DNA of 64,000 nucleotides from the NCBI GenBank assembly GCA_014607495.2, contig CP053155.1:11098001-11162000 (forward strand), read 5' to 3'. The notes beneath the pieces were generated by a model, which was not told the origin of the DNA, ran no database searches, and saw nothing but the letters and a program-made list of their open reading frames with translations. Shown here in pieces: positions 11,985-24,079 of the stretch. The stretch comes from Carposina sasakii. Taxonomy: Eukaryota; Arthropoda; Insecta; Lepidoptera; Carposinidae. Position 1 is the stretch's first letter, and the number at the start of each line of letters is the position of its first letter. The translations under genes and the position numbers were made by a program.

Positions 11985-12700
11985 GATTATAAATGCGAAA
12001 GTAACTCTGTCTGTCTCTGTGTTACGCAATCACGCCTAAACTACTGAACCGATTTAAATGAAATTTGGTACAGAGATAGTCTAGAGCCTGAGAAAGGACA
12101 TAGGCTACTTTTTAATGCAAAAAAGAGATGTAAGTGGTTGAAATAGTGGATGAAAGTTTGTATGGAAATTACGTCATTTTTTAAGCTAGAAGCTTAATAC
12201 TAATTTTTTAGGCTTTTCATTAGATATAAACAAATACGACATTCAAAGTTTGTAAAAGAATACCCTAAAGGGGCTAAAAATAGGGGGTGAAAAATTTTGT
12301 GTGATGACATCGGAAAAAAGCTTAGGGTTTAGAAAATAAAAATATAGAACAGAACAATACAGAGAATTAAGTAAGAAACTTGCCAAGCACTGCGCGCCAT
12401 ATGCAAAAAAGGGATGTAAGATGAAAGTTTGTATGGAAATTACGTCATTTTTAAAAGTTTTGTCTCACTACAAATATGCGAGTACAACTTCATAATGATT
12501 ATCAAGTAGGACAATATGCAACAAACAGCTTTTTTAAAAATCGTACTAAAAACGTCGCATATAAAAATGTACTTAAATAAGCTCAATAACTTATTTTAAT
12601 GTACATGTGTTTTACTTGCAAAATAAGTAGCCTAAAAAAATTTAAAATGCTGCCGAAAGTCACTACTTCACGCGGACGAAGTCGCGGGACAGCTAGGGAT
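11985..12700 (+). repeat. Lepidopteran interspersed repeat with GCGGACGAAGTCGCGGG tail
   Basis: Begins near AAATGCGAAAGTAACTCTGT, continues with CTGAACCGATTTAAATGAAA and a GGTACAGAGATAGT block, and ends in CACGCGGACGAAGTCGCGGG followed by ACAGCTAGG. These blocks, in this order, mark a very common non-coding repeat class in Lepidoptera. Part of the body is duplicated internally (the GATGAAAGTTTGTATGGAAA block at about 12151 and 12421). No ORF. Confidence 0.6.
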
Positions 12701-12786
12701 TCGCGGGCAACTTAGGGATTTATGTTCGAAACAATTTGAAATCATATACATAATAGTCACGCCCATTATCCCCCAAAGTGGTGTAT

Positions 12787-13062
12787 ATACAGGGTGTAAC
12801 AAAAGGGGTATGTTAACCGAAAAGCTATGAATATAACCCACTATAAAGAACCTATCACCAAAATTTTAGACTAAAAATCACATATTTATTTGTCCAGATA
12901 GTATGGAGAACACCTAACCCACTCAGGAATATTATGAACATACAATCTTGGAAAATAAACATGCGATTACTAGTCTAAAAATTTCGGGATATGTTATCTA
13001 CAGTGGGTTGTTTTTATAGTATTTCGCTTACCATACCCTTTTTGTTACACCCTGTATATACT
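12787..13062. mobile_element. MITE with CAGGGTGTAACAAAA ends
   Basis: The left end TATACAGGGTGTAACAAAAG and the right end, complement of TATACAGGGTGTAACAAAAA, are inverted copies of about 25 bp. The interior contains the partly palindromic GTGGGTT...AACCCAC region shared with copies at 24080-24216 and 48945-49110. TA at both edges suggests a Tc1/mariner-type target site; that is inference. Confidence 0.75.
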
Positions 13063-13309
13063 GCTACTTGTTATATTTGCTATTGATACTAAGTTATTTG
13101 CAGTTTAATGTTATAAAGAGGACTATACTAACACACGTAAACTTTTGCACAAAATGTTCGGAAAAATCCCGGATTTTTTTCCCGGGATTTTGTGGACCTA
13201 AAAAAACTAAGTAGATAAATAAAATTATACTAGGTAGAAATGGTAAAATAGACACGTAACATAATTACCTACTTATGAATATCATTTTTAAATACGAAAT
13301 CACTACATA

Positions 13310-13515
13310 TTATAAAACAAAGTCGCTTTCTGATGTCTGTCTCTATGTATAGGTATGCTTAGATCTTTCAAACTAGGGAACGGATTTTTTTGATGCGGTT
13401 TTTTTAATAGATAAAGTAAGACAAGGAAGGTTTATAATGTAACTAGGGACCCGCCTCGGCTTCGCACGGGAGTAATGCACTCTCACGCGGGCAAAGCCGT
13501 GGGCGGGCGCTAGTA
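13310..13515 (+). repeat. Lepidopteran interspersed repeat, GCAAAGCCGTGGGCGGGCGC tail
   Basis: CTGTCTCTATGTATAGG, an AACGGATTTTTTTGATGCGG block and a tail of TCACGCGGGCAAAGCCGTGG then GCGGGCGCTAGT place this in the same broad class as 11985-12700 and 58765-59090. No ORF. Confidence 0.55.
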
Positions 13516-13519
13516 CAAT

Positions 13520-16260
13520 CTAAAACATACTATAAAGTATCTATCTAGGTAGGTACTTAACGTTTTCTACGTAAGTCTTTTTTACGTAAGGTCTCTCTTT
13601 TTTTAACTTTTGTTACACTACGATTTCCCAAGTCTACTTACTAAATAAATATAGTATTTTATATTATGTATTTGCGCGCGAAAAAACAAGCACAGAACCG
13701 GCGTGGACAGTGGTCACGGCGGTACTGAATGTTCCGAGCGAGACTGGCCAGTGCAAGGATTAGAACACAGCGTAGTTGTAGATGTGTTTTTTATTAATTG
13801 TTAATTATCTACAAAATTTACAAAAAATGTACTTTGGCCATAAACTAGATCTGATAAAGCGCTATACAACTATGCAAGTTTCGTGTTGATATTCACAATA
13901 GTTTTCAAGATATATCGCTTATAAGAACGTAAAAAAGGTAATTTTCAAATCAAAATTCTATCGAGAATTTTTTAAGTAATTGAGTTTCCACGTTGGCCAC
14001 AAACTAGATAAAGATTTAAATAATAACATATAAAAAAATTTGAACTGTGGTAATCGGACAAGTATTTAAAAAATCGATTCTAAAATGCCTCTTTTGTCTG
14101 ATCACACCGCCTTAACGCGTATCCTTGCATTGCGGGTGGCGGGGTATGTGGGCGGAGCAACCGTGGGACTTTTATTTGACTGCTGGCTCTTAAATAACTT
14201 GATATCTTATTTTTTCCTTTGAGTAATAATTAATAATTGATAAAATTTCATAAGCTCGGTAGTATGTTGTAGACTGGAGATTTGTAGGAAAATGGTATGA
14301 AGTGTTATGTTTTCTATTTGTTGCCATTTTAAAGTGCAACCAGTTTTGTCTAAACTCTAACCACATTAAGCTTACTGTATACTTACTGTATACTACTGCC
14401 TCAAAACAATTCGATTGTACTGGGTATTTTTACCTACTACTGTGCTGTACCTACCTACTATCATCTAACAGGTAAATGTAGATACGAGTACAACCAGATA
14501 GGAAGAGAATAAGACTTATCTGTCGATAAAACTAAAAATGTGTTTGTCGGACACATTTCAAGTTATTTTGTGTTCGCAGTTCCAACATTATGATGCAGTC
14601 AACTGTCTGTAACACTCGTTGCATAGACATTAGCTAACCGGTATTAAGTAACACGTAATAATTAAAGCCTTTATTAATATGCATTTATTTAAGCAGTTAA
14701 TTAGTGTTAAAACTGTGCTAATCGGCGAAAGGTCTCTAGCGTTAGCTTGATTGCAACTATAGAATGTTTCGGAATTTGGAAGTAACCAATACAAGTTTAG
14801 TAACCAATGTAAGATTTAAACCCTTATTACTAAGTATTTCGCATTAGCAAACTTTATTGAAGATTTTCTTAAAGCAGTAATTTTTGTTGTACTCATATTC
14901 AAGAAACATTATTAAAATTCCTACTATGAACTTCTGAGAAACGTTTCGATCGATACTGCGCCGACACATACAAAGTCTCAATGCAGCATAGTCAAGGGAT
15001 TCGCGGAACAATTTAGAATGAGACACATGGGATCCTCAAAAATCAGATGTCAGGGCACAAATCAATAAGTGCTTGTTCGCCGGCCAAGTCAAAGCTGATG
15101 CCGCACACGATCAGCCATAAATCTCCTTTATGTTTGCTTACCAAGTGTGTCGCTTGAAAATACAACAGGGCGAATTCTGTGCCCATCGGTGCGGTGGCGA
15201 AGGGTGTGGCTCACGGCACATTTATTGCCACACTTTCATACGAGGGTATCCCGGGTTAATGTTCGCACAGCATGAGCCTACATTTTACTTCTGGAATCGG
15301 ATAGTTTATGTTTGTAAAAAAACTCGGAATTCAGTTGTTATTGAAGGTTTTTGATAAGATTTCAGCGGTGATTTGTTAAGGCTTTATTTTCGCATGCAGG
15401 GGTAAAGATAACCTCATCACCAGCATGCAATCCATCCTTAGGTCATACATAACTCTATTGTCTCTTGTTTCTGTTCTTAAATACTTCCTCTATATTGTAA
15501 TTTCACTTTCACTGTACACTTTAAGTCAATAAATAGAGTTTTGTTTGCCAACGAACTGTTATTATTCGTATTGTTCGTTGTGTGTACCTACCTACTGTAG
15601 GTTACATTTATTTATATACATACCAGTTTCCAAAATAACCGATTTAACGACCTGCCTTTATGAATCAGCGTCGTTGATGCTCATTATACTTACGCCATGC
15701 ATCCACGGATGCACTGGAATTATTTAGTAGGTCACCGATGCATTTACCAACCTTGCATTTTACATTATGTAAACCGTGTGTAAAGTTATCTACGGAATAC
15801 CTATATTTCAAATTAGCTTAAATAATGTTAAACTTTTTTTACAAGTAAGGCCCATGTCTGTAAACTTTACAGCACCAAACAATCATGGAACCGATGCCAT
15901 ACTGCCCAGATGTTTATGTACCTATAATGGCATATTTTTTTAAACGTTGTTTCGGGCCAAAAATACACGTCCCTTTCCAGCAAAACGATTCTTGGGGCAA
16001 AAGTAATATCGACGATATATTTAGCTTTCCTTCCAGCAGTGTTTGCACAAGTCTTGGATGCCACATAGGCAGATCTTATTTTACTAGTGTAGGTACATAT
16101 TTGGTAGGTATTGTATCGGTTGATTTATTACGTACCGTAAGAAAACTTCGATAGTCGTTGAATGCTCTCTAATTCCCCACCGTGAATCAAACTAACTAAT
16201 AATTCCGGAATTTTACTGATAATTTCATATTTGTGGGCAATAGAAATAGGTTATATTTCT
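13520..16260. other. AT-rich region without recognised gene
   Basis: Two motif pairs (CCCGGATTTTTTTCCCGGG just upstream at about 13173) aside, no gene, RNA or bounded repeat is recognised. Open frames are short and unfamiliar. Confidence 0.45.
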
Positions 16261-16262
16261 AT

Positions 16263-16340
16263 TTTGTGGGCCTTGTGGCGCGCCCTGGGGAAGGCATACA
16301 GTTCAGCAATGGACTGCATGTGACTATGATGCATACAAAA
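16263..16340 (+). pseudogene. Small RTE LINE 3' remnant
   Basis: GGGGAAGGCATACAGTTCAG then CAATGGACTGCATGTGAC matches the G-E-A-Y-V-Q-Q-W-T end of RTE ORF2 with changes, followed by a degraded ATGATGC tail. No target duplication found. Confidence 0.5.
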
Positions 16341-16574
16341 AAAGAGTTAGTCTATGAAGCAGACTTTACCAACTGCGCCTTGTACCACCGGTCATGAACT
16401 TCAACAAGCATATGGACTAAGCATAAAAATACACTCTTCATTTTATTTTTCATTACAATAAACGTCTTTATTTCGAAAACTATACATTCTCTGACAAAGG
16501 TCATTCATCTTTAGAGTCAGTCACGTATTCTGATATCGTCAGCTTTTGTATACATTCGTTATCATATCAGACGT

Positions 16575-16972
16575 GAGACCGAGACGCGTCGAGAAAACGG
16601 AGCGAGCGAGCGCGCCCCCTACTGCGTTCACGTCCCCTCCCCACACACACACCTCTCTTCAAAATGATGATGCAGTCTGTATCCAACAGTCGTGGAGTAC
16701 GCACGTTGCTTCACAAAAAAAGCTTCTCGCTTCCCGAGCTTTGTCCTCGGTCAGTCTACAATGTGCTATCTCATATTCTCGTCAGTTTTATATTAGTAAT
16801 ACAAGTTGTGTTCGTGAATTAGTGTTATTTGTAATTACATTAGGAATAACACCAGTGGTTAATAACGGTTCCGTGGTTACCGATATCGTTCAGTTGGTGA
16901 TAGTGTTTACATTCAATTTATGTTGTGTGATACATGCGAGACTACAGGATCTTTGTCGATTGTAAAATAGAG
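16575..16972 (+). promoter_or_regulatory. Probable promoter and non-coding first exon of a host gene
   Basis: A CpG- and GC-rich stretch (16575-16645, with GCGAGCGAGCGCGCCCCC) is followed by the canonical arthropod initiator TCAGTC at 16751 and, 220 bases on, by a near-perfect splice donor GAG|GTAAGT (exon end 16972). The implied exon 16753-16972 would be 5' UTR. A 139-codon frame crosses the region, but it starts upstream of the initiator and has no recognisable domain, so I do not call it a gene. No downstream exon is recognised within the next 40 kb, which would be expected for the long first introns of many insect genes. Promoter status is inferred. Confidence 0.4.
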
Positions 16973-17598
16973 GTAAGTTTCGTTTTCCATAAACAAATTC
17001 GTATTCAATTTCGATTGTTTTCTTAAATTATAAGTCATAGAATGGTATTTTATTTATGTCTTGGAAATACATTACTCAATACTCAATGCATGAAATTAGT
17101 AATGGTCAATTAAGTGAAATGTAACTTAAGTTACAGATCTGTCTTCCTAATGGCACCGTCAACCGTCCCGTTCGTCTGTGATAAAAATGACATAAATATT
17201 TAATTATCCCACGATATTATGGGAGAGGGCGAGGGCAGCAGAGTGCCGCGGTATAGGGAGGAAAAGGGATAGATATACATCTATTTCCGAGGGGTTGCCT
17301 TGCCAGTCAGTCCTACAAAGACATATTGGTTTGCCGTTCGCTCGTGTTGGCCTAAACAGGCTAACCAACATAAACCACAGTTTTTACTTGTTTATTGTAG
17401 CCATAATTGTTTTACTATTGAATAAACTTACTACTGCATCTTTTTTAATCAGTCAGCCTACCTACCCTAAAGTTCAGCTAAACAATGGATTTTTTTGGGT
17501 CGGTCCTCGAGCTTTCGACTCCCTTTGAGAGCGAGCGAGCGAGCGACCAAAATTCCATGTTCCGACTAGTCGCAACTTGATTCTGCTTATTTTGGAGT
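16973..17598. other. Region between putative first exon and hAT element
   Basis: No recognised gene. If 16753-16972 is a first exon this would be intron sequence. Confidence 0.35.
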
Positions 17599-18015
17599 AC
17601 CTAGGTCAACGGCGGATCCAGGGGGGGGGTCATGGGGGTCATGACCCCCCCCTGAGCTGGTTCCAGGACTTAGGTGGAGGACTAATTGAACATAATGATT
17701 TTATTTATATATTCTGTCACCATACAGATTTTATGTAACTACATAAAATCTGTAAACCTTTAATATTTAATTAATTTAATATATGTAGTATACTTTGTAT
17801 GATAGCAAACGTTTGGGAACGAGCATATCGATAATTTTAATTTTACCGCGCCACACTTGCGTCGGCTACGTAACGTCTAGCACAGGGCTGCCATATCGTA
17901 TAATTGAATACAAAATATGTATAATCAGACAGTGTATTGTATAGGTATCCTTGATCATTTCGTATAATACGATACAAACGCATACGCCATGAAATGGAAC
18001 GTGAGTTCGTCTCTT

Positions 18016-18331
18016 GCTTTTCTCGAAGTTGTTCGCTCACTCTAGTAGGATAAACTTAGATGTGACGCCCACAGAAGGCTGCCATCCATAAAACCCGGAC
18101 ACTTTTTGTCAGGGGAAATCTGATTAACTTGATAGAAGGATATGTTTTGCAATTACGCCATTTTATAGTAAAAAACATTGGTGGACCAAATGTAGAGAGA
18201 ACCACAATCGAATGCAAAATCCTAGAACGCGATATCGAAGTTTCTTACAATGTTTGGAATATATACATGGGCCAAACAACGACTAGTGGCTCGGTGGGGC
18301 CGGAAGCGCTTCCCTTTTCACCAACCCCACA
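18016..18331 (+). repeat. LTR-like direct repeat, first copy
   Basis: About 316 bases that recur at 18664-18979 with roughly 2% difference. The unit ends in CCCCACA and is followed by TTGGTGACCCCTGTG, which looks like a tRNA primer-binding site (TGG start, one base after the LTR end), as in BEL/Pao and retrovirus-like elements. The 5' limit is only the start of identity between the copies; a longer true LTR is possible. No gag or pol is left. Confidence 0.65.
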
Positions 18332-18663
18332 TTGGTGACCCCTGTGAACTGGACATACGCAACCTTCAGTCTTCAGGAACTTCACCATCATCGCAGCACT
18401 CCGCAGCAAAGGTATCACACAACAACATCACTCTTCTTCCACGACAGCAGCAGCAGCATGCCAGTAGCCAGCAGATTCATAAGAAGCCGCCATGACAGCT
18501 TCCTGGACCTGTTAGCAATGCACGCACGCATCGGCATCACGGAACAACATGTTCCCATTCCACGCGCAGACCAGAACACATCAGCCGCATTACGTTCCCA
18601 GTCACCTCAAAGACCAGAACGCATCGCCGCAACACGTTCCCAGTCGACTCACCGACCGTAAAC
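18332..18663 (+). other. Leader/gag-start remnant between two LTR-like repeats
   Basis: After the primer-site-like sequence at 18334 the plus strand has a 109-codon frame (18332-18661) rich in Ser, Arg and His, containing about two imperfect 47-bp tandem units (ACCAGAACGCATCGCCGCAA-type). The same frame, with matching residues such as S-F-L-D-L-L and A-D-Q-N-T-S-A-A, occurs on the minus strand at 55330-55004, again next to an LTR-like unit. It may be the start of gag or simply a conserved leader. The rest of the element is deleted. Confidence 0.5.
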
Positions 18664-18979
18664 GCTTTTCTCGAAGTTGTTCGCTCACTCTAGTAGGATA
18701 AACTTAGATGTGACGCCCACAGAAGGCTGCCATCCATAAAACCCGGACACTTTTTGTCAGGGGAAATCTGATTAACTTGATAGAAGGATATGTTTTGCAA
18801 TTACGCCATTTTATAGTAAAAAACATTGGTGGACCAAATGTAGAGAGAACCACAATCGAATGCAAAATCCTAAAACGCGATATCGAAGTTTCTTACAATT
18901 ATTGGAATATATACATGGGCCAAACAACGACTAGTGGCCCGGTGGGGCCGGAAGCGCTGCCCTTTTCACCACCCCCACA
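18664..18979 (+). repeat. LTR-like direct repeat, second copy
   Basis: Second copy of 18016-18331, about six substitutions away. It ends in the same CCCCACA, then runs into unrelated sequence (CTCCGCGC) and not a primer site, as expected for a 3' LTR. Confidence 0.65.
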
Positions 18980-19701
18980 CTCCGCGCATCCTGCTCTATG
19001 TATTAGGGACGTGGCTGCGCCGCATCAGCCGTACCTACCTCACAATAATACGGGGCCTCTGGCCTAACACAAAATTCTTGTGTGAGAATAATAAAATATA
19101 ATAGTAAAAATGCTATTTTTTACAAAGAAATAATCGAAGCATTAATAGTAGAAAATGGCTAATAATTTGTCGTTCGCTTCACCTGCATCAGCATTACCAT
19201 GATGCATTAGCGATCGTCACAAATTCTCGATAGAGCCTGCATTTTCGAGAAATAAATGGCAACAGTGTACAAAAAAAAACCCTAAAATTTTGCGCTCGCT
19301 GCGCTCGCGCTATAATATTTTCTTTGCACATTTTTTACACATTCAGTGCCGGCGACTACTTATTACAATAAACTATTACACTATTTTAAAGGCGAAAATT
19401 TTTGAGTGTGTATGTTTCTTAATTCTTCACGTTTACAAACGGATGGAGCGATTTTAATAAAATTTTGTATAGAGTTAGCCGACACCCTGGATTAACACAT
19501 AGGCTGTTTTTTCTGCAGTTAAGTTTTTCAAGTGTACAATATAGAATAAATATTTTTGAGTACAGTACTTACGTACATTAATAAAATACCTACTTTTTAC
19601 TTGTATCTATTGTTATCAAAATTAAATTATAAGTTCTTGACTTGACCACGATTATGTGACCCCCTCCTGGCGCCAAAGCTGGATCCGCCCTTGACCTAGG
19701 T

Positions 19702-20420
19702 ACCTACTTTGAAGTGGTTTTGATACAAAATAAGACTACTAAAAACTGGCCAAGTGCGAGTCGGATTTGCTCATAAGAGGTTCTATCTAGGTATCTACAT
19801 AGTCTACCTATGTATAACAAAACGTATATTACTTACCGATATCACAAACCGAAGTTAGCTAAAATATGGCACTAAACTTTATACCTACTTCATGACTGTC
19901 GTACCTTCATGCAATTCATAAAAATAGCGACAAAGCATACGCTGAGGTATATAATTATAACGTTTCTAATCTTAATTAACCATTGGAAACCAGCCTATTG
20001 CAGTACCATACTAATAGTTATCAGTGCTTTCTAGTGGAACAATACATCCGATTCACAAAGCATTATGTGGCATAATTACCAGGTTTGTGCAATTTCACGA
20101 ATGTCGGCAAATTGAAGATTTCGACATTTTTGCACTAGTGTGACTAGTCATAACTTCCAATCAGTTGTTGTTCTAATGTAAACAGAAGAAAATGTATCAT
20201 GTAATTAGCCGTCATATAAATGAACGCGCCGACTATTTTCCTTAAAGGCCCTTTGCGCAACTGATAACTTGAAAATTGAAAACGCTCCATCAATTTTGGG
20301 TAGGTACTCGTAAATGGTTAGAAAAAACGAAAAAAAACCTTTATACTGATTCCTGATATTCATTCATTCCATTCATAGTCCAAATTCAGAATGAAAATAT
20401 GGAGTTTGACAAATTCTTAA
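19702..20420. other. AT-rich region without recognised gene
   Basis: No gene, RNA or bounded repeat recognised. Confidence 0.45.
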
Positions 20421-20615
20421 CCGGCCCCCTCATTACCTAACTAGCAAATGCAAAGCGATATAAAAAATTGTACAAAAATCGCTGATCGCTTGTCAAATTC
20501 GTATTACGTAAAATGAATTTCGAAGGAACTTTGACATTTCAAGTCGAATATTGTACAATTTTCGCTATCGCTTTGCTTCGGCTTTGCTACTGCAAATTAG
20601 GTAATCAGGCGGCGG
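20421..20615. mobile_element. Palindromic MITE, copy 1
   Basis: Inverted arms built on CAAAGCGATA...AATTGTACAA at the left and TTGTACAATTTTCGCTATCG at the right. The whole unit recurs at 26825-27004 with over 85% identity by eye. No ORF. Confidence 0.75.
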
Positions 20616-22440
20616 ACTACCTAATGTTTCGTCTTGTTTCGTAATAGCTAATCCGATTTTAGTTTGCGATAGTATTAGAAATGGGTAGGTAAAATTACTA
20701 ATTTATCGATATGTTATGTAACGAACGATTTACATATCTTGATCGATATTATCGATAGAGATAGATAAAAGTAATTAACATTATACTGATGAACCTATTT
20801 GTACAAGATAAACTAGACTGTTTGTTATGTCATTATCTTTACGTGCATAACGAATGAGCTATTTCAGATATTAAAAGTTACACGTGGTGAGGTAACATGA
20901 ATGAGGCAAATCTAGTTTATTTGGGTCAAACAATATTTTTAGTTCAGTAAACATAACGTTTATTTTTAAGAGAGTGCACCTTCTAGACTTTAATCGTTTA
21001 ACGTTTTAATCTATACATATAATTTAAAATACCATTAAATTAAATATTTAGGCTGAAAGTAGGCACTGTTAGTCTGTCAGTCTGAAATACACAGTCTGAA
21101 TCCCTGTTGTGACACATAAGTAACACAGATTCAAGGCAATTAATAATAAAATAGAAGATAGAGCAAGATGAGAGATAATAGAGAGATACGATCAAAATAA
21201 TAATCAATTTATATCTGTCTATAGAAATATGGATTATGTAGTTACCCAACTAACAATTTTGTCTTGTAACCTAAGGTTAAATCTCCAAAAAGCTCGGTAA
21301 ACGATGTATAAAAGTTTTGGCGGTGACCCATTGTTGTATAAAAGTGTTTGATAACATGTATTAGCTCTATAAGCTTATAAAGCTTGTAAAGGTTTACTTC
21401 GCTAATTTATGTAGCTGTTATAGATAGGAGTTGTAATGCCCTCTAAAGTGACCAGTATGCAACCATTGAACTCTACAGCAGTGTTCATAGTTTCCCTTAC
21501 GTCTCTGATTTACGCAATAAAGGTTCCCCACGAACTTTAATGGGTCTTTGTTATTGTAGAAATTGAACATCAATTATAGGGCGAAATTGTGATAATGTGG
21601 GTTTGTAGATCGTCGTTACAGGGCTGTAGTAATATAGTGAGCGCAAAAACTCTACAACAAAGCTATATTGGAATGTAGCTGAGTTTTAAAATACCCTTAG
21701 ATACCTCAATTACCCTAAAAAGGTTTGCAAAGGCTCGTTATAGTTCTAGTGATAAACCTGTCACAAACACTCATTTAGGACCATATGATTTTCTTTGCAA
21801 CTATTATGGTTCTTCCATTAAACATAGTGTAACGGAGTCCATATCTCTTCTAATACTTAATTACGGTTTATAATGGTAGGCCAATGTTGCTTTTCAACTA
21901 TAAATCAGTTTTGTAAAGGCATTTTTGTATGTACTTCATAACGATATTGAATAAGTAAAAACCAAGTTGAACAATCAATTATAAAAAATGGTTCCGTTAT
22001 TATCCTTCTGAGCAACTAAAAAAAACTAATAACTATGTATGTTAATTAATAATTAGTATGACCGTAATGTTCTAGAAGTCTGGATCTAAACCTGTCTTAC
22101 CTGATAACATTATATTTATTAAAAATATAATAAGATAATTTCATTTATGGCTCAAGGAACATTTGGAGGGAACCCTAATTTTATATAATGGTGGCTGGGA
22201 TCTGTTATGACAAGTGCTGTAGTAGTGTTATGAACACTGAAAGTATTTTTAAGACTTAAAATTTGTAATTATTTTAGTAAATGCTTAATTATTTGAGGGG
22301 GGCATTAAAATATTGTCTTTAACCCATGGATAGTTTATCAGTAAAATCTCAATCCAATGTAATTTTCGTAAGAGACGAATATTTTCTAATAAATATCAAT
22401 CGAAATCACCCATAATATTTTCGTAGTCATTTTGTATTCT
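20616..22440. other. AT-rich region without recognised gene
   Basis: No coding motif, RNA gene or bounded repeat recognised. Confidence 0.45.
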
Positions 22441-22446
22441 TTTTTA

Positions 22447-22740
22447 ACCCCCGACGCAAAAACGACGGGGTGTTATAAGTTTGACGTGTCTCTCTCTCTC
22501 TCTCTCTATGTGTATGTGTGTGTGTAAATGTGTCTGTCTGTGGCATCGTAGCTCCCAAACGGATGATCCGATTTTGATGCGGTTTTTTTTGTTTGAAAGG
22601 TATATCAGTCGAGAGTGTTCTTAGCTTATGTTTGGTGGAAATCGGTTCAGGTCTTCAAGGTCATCAGGTCGTTTGTTAGATGTGATAGGAATGTTACACG
22701 CTCAGTTTGCTTGCAAGCATATGTGGGATCTGACATTTGA
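22447..22740 (+). repeat. Lepidopteran repeat with CCCCCGACGCAAAAACGACGG head
   Basis: AACCCCCGACGCAAAAACGA then CGGGGTGTTATAAGTTTGACG, a (TC)n/(TG)n stretch (22489-22525), GGCATCGTAGCTCCCAAACG and GATCCGATTTTGATGCGG. This block order recurs widely in Lepidoptera. No ORF. Confidence 0.55.
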
Positions 22741-22768
22741 AACACTAATGTCTTCTGGAAACCCCTAA

Positions 22769-23055
22769 GCTGGTCTGCTGTTAGGGCTCGAAGATAGGAG
22801 ACGTAACCCTGGACTGCCTTTTAGTAAACCCATCGAGTTTGGGCTCGTTGGATTTGTCTTAACTAGTTCTCTTTATGTTTCTAATTGACGAGGACCTGAT
22901 GCTGGAAATCTTGAACCTCTGAGCTGGTCTGATGATAGGGCTCGAAGGTAGGAGACGTAACCCTGTCTACCTTTTAGTAAACCCATCGAGTTTGGGCTCG
23001 TTGAATTTGTCTTGACAGGTTCTCTTCATGTTTCTAATTGACGACTGATGCTAGA
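22769..23055 (+). repeat. Two-unit tandem duplication, period about 154 bp
   Basis: GCTGGTCTG...GGGCTCGAAG then GAGACGTAACCCTG and CCCATCGAGTTTGGGCTCGT occurs at 22769 and again at 22923. The second unit has several substitutions and small deletions, so the duplication is not recent. It adjoins the repeat at 22447-22740. Confidence 0.8.
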
Positions 23056-23340
23056 AATGGGATATGGCCGATGAAACCCTGGAATGCCAGAATGAAACGG
23101 AATTTATATTTTTGCTGAAAATCTAGAATGACCAAAGTTTAATCTTTATTGTTTCTTAATCTCTGCGATTCTCCCAGAGCCAGTTTGTCATGAGGATTGT
23201 TAAACAGCTTCCTTTGGTCGAGATCGCATATAGCGACCCCATCTAAACTTTTTACGCGGCGAAAAATAAAAGAAATTAAATGGAAGAATGAAAAATTAAG
23301 GAGCTCCTTCAAAAAGCATGAAATAAAAAATTAAATTTAA

Positions 23341-23797
23341 AATTTAAAAAACCCCCGACCCAAAAAAAGTACGCAATCATTATGATTCGTATTCGTATAA
23401 AAAAATCACCTATCTAAACAAAATTATATTTATAATTACTGATATAATTTTGTTTAGATAGGTGATTTTTTTAATACGAATGTTGTGATTAGGTAGGAAT
23501 CATTTGATTTAGGTAAGTATTTTTGAAGGTAAAAAGCGGTCCCACGACGCGACAAAATTTAATAAAAAATTTCATGCGTACTGTCAACAGCAGGCCAAGA
23601 TAACCATTTGCAGTTCAAAATTACCGGTTATGCCTCCGACATAAAGGTGGCACAAAGTCCCGAGTAGATAGTCTGACATGCTTTAGTTGATATTTACGTA
23701 ATGTTAAGTTATATGCTTTTTATAGGGTTTAGCATTTTAAACCTTTTGTCATACATAATGATTGCGTACTTTTTTTAGGTCGGGGGTTTTTTAAAAT
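23341..23797. mobile_element. 457-bp MITE with TIR and an inner hairpin
   Basis: Terminal inverted repeats of about 44 bp (AATTTAAAAAACCCCCGACC then AAAAAAAGTACGCAATCAT at the left, complement at 23754-23797). Inside, 23395-23478 is a second palindrome with arms around ATCACCTATCTAAACAAAAT. No ORF. Superfamily not assignable because the target duplication is not clear in the T/A-rich flanks. Confidence 0.78.
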
Positions 23798-24079
23798 TTT
23801 GTTTGAAATACTTGTAAGTTTTACTTGGTGTTTCTTTCTCTTAAATAACACTGCGATACAGCAGTGAACGAATGTAAAAAGAACGAATGAATCATAAATG
23901 TTAGTGTCATAATGGAATCATGAACTCTTTTACAGTATAAAAGGGTACTTTAGTAGTATTGCTTTACATAAATTCAAAATTTACGTTTGGTGATTTACAA
24001 GCCACCGTAAATCACCAAAAGGAAATTGCGTTACTGTTACATCAACTGTATAGGCCAAAATTGGCATACTAGATACTTC

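Larger units (their letters stand above)
17607..19693. mobile_element. hAT-type DNA transposon remnant with 8-bp target duplication
   Basis: The palindromic 8-mer ACCTAGGT flanks both ends (17599-17606 and 19694-19701). The inverted termini are CAACGGCGGATCCAG on the left and, read inward from the right, CAAGGGCGGATCCAG. An 8-bp duplication with CA...TG termini is diagnostic of hAT elements, and the GGCGGATCCAG terminus resembles Zaphod-like members. No hAT transposase frame remains: the interior is AT-rich and is interrupted by an LTR-element derivative (18016-18979). The hAT therefore was here first. The segment 19393-19560 inside carries another common lepidopteran repeat block. Confidence 0.88.

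Noticed and set aside
16546..16965. 139-codon plus-strand frame
   Set aside because: Starts upstream of the likely transcription start, is low complexity at its head and shows no domain. The same bases are better explained as promoter plus 5' UTR exon.
18129..19067. Two related frames of 69-96 codons beginning M-I-E-G-Y-V-L-Q-L-R
   Set aside because: They are translations of the duplicated LTR-like unit, not of a protein domain.
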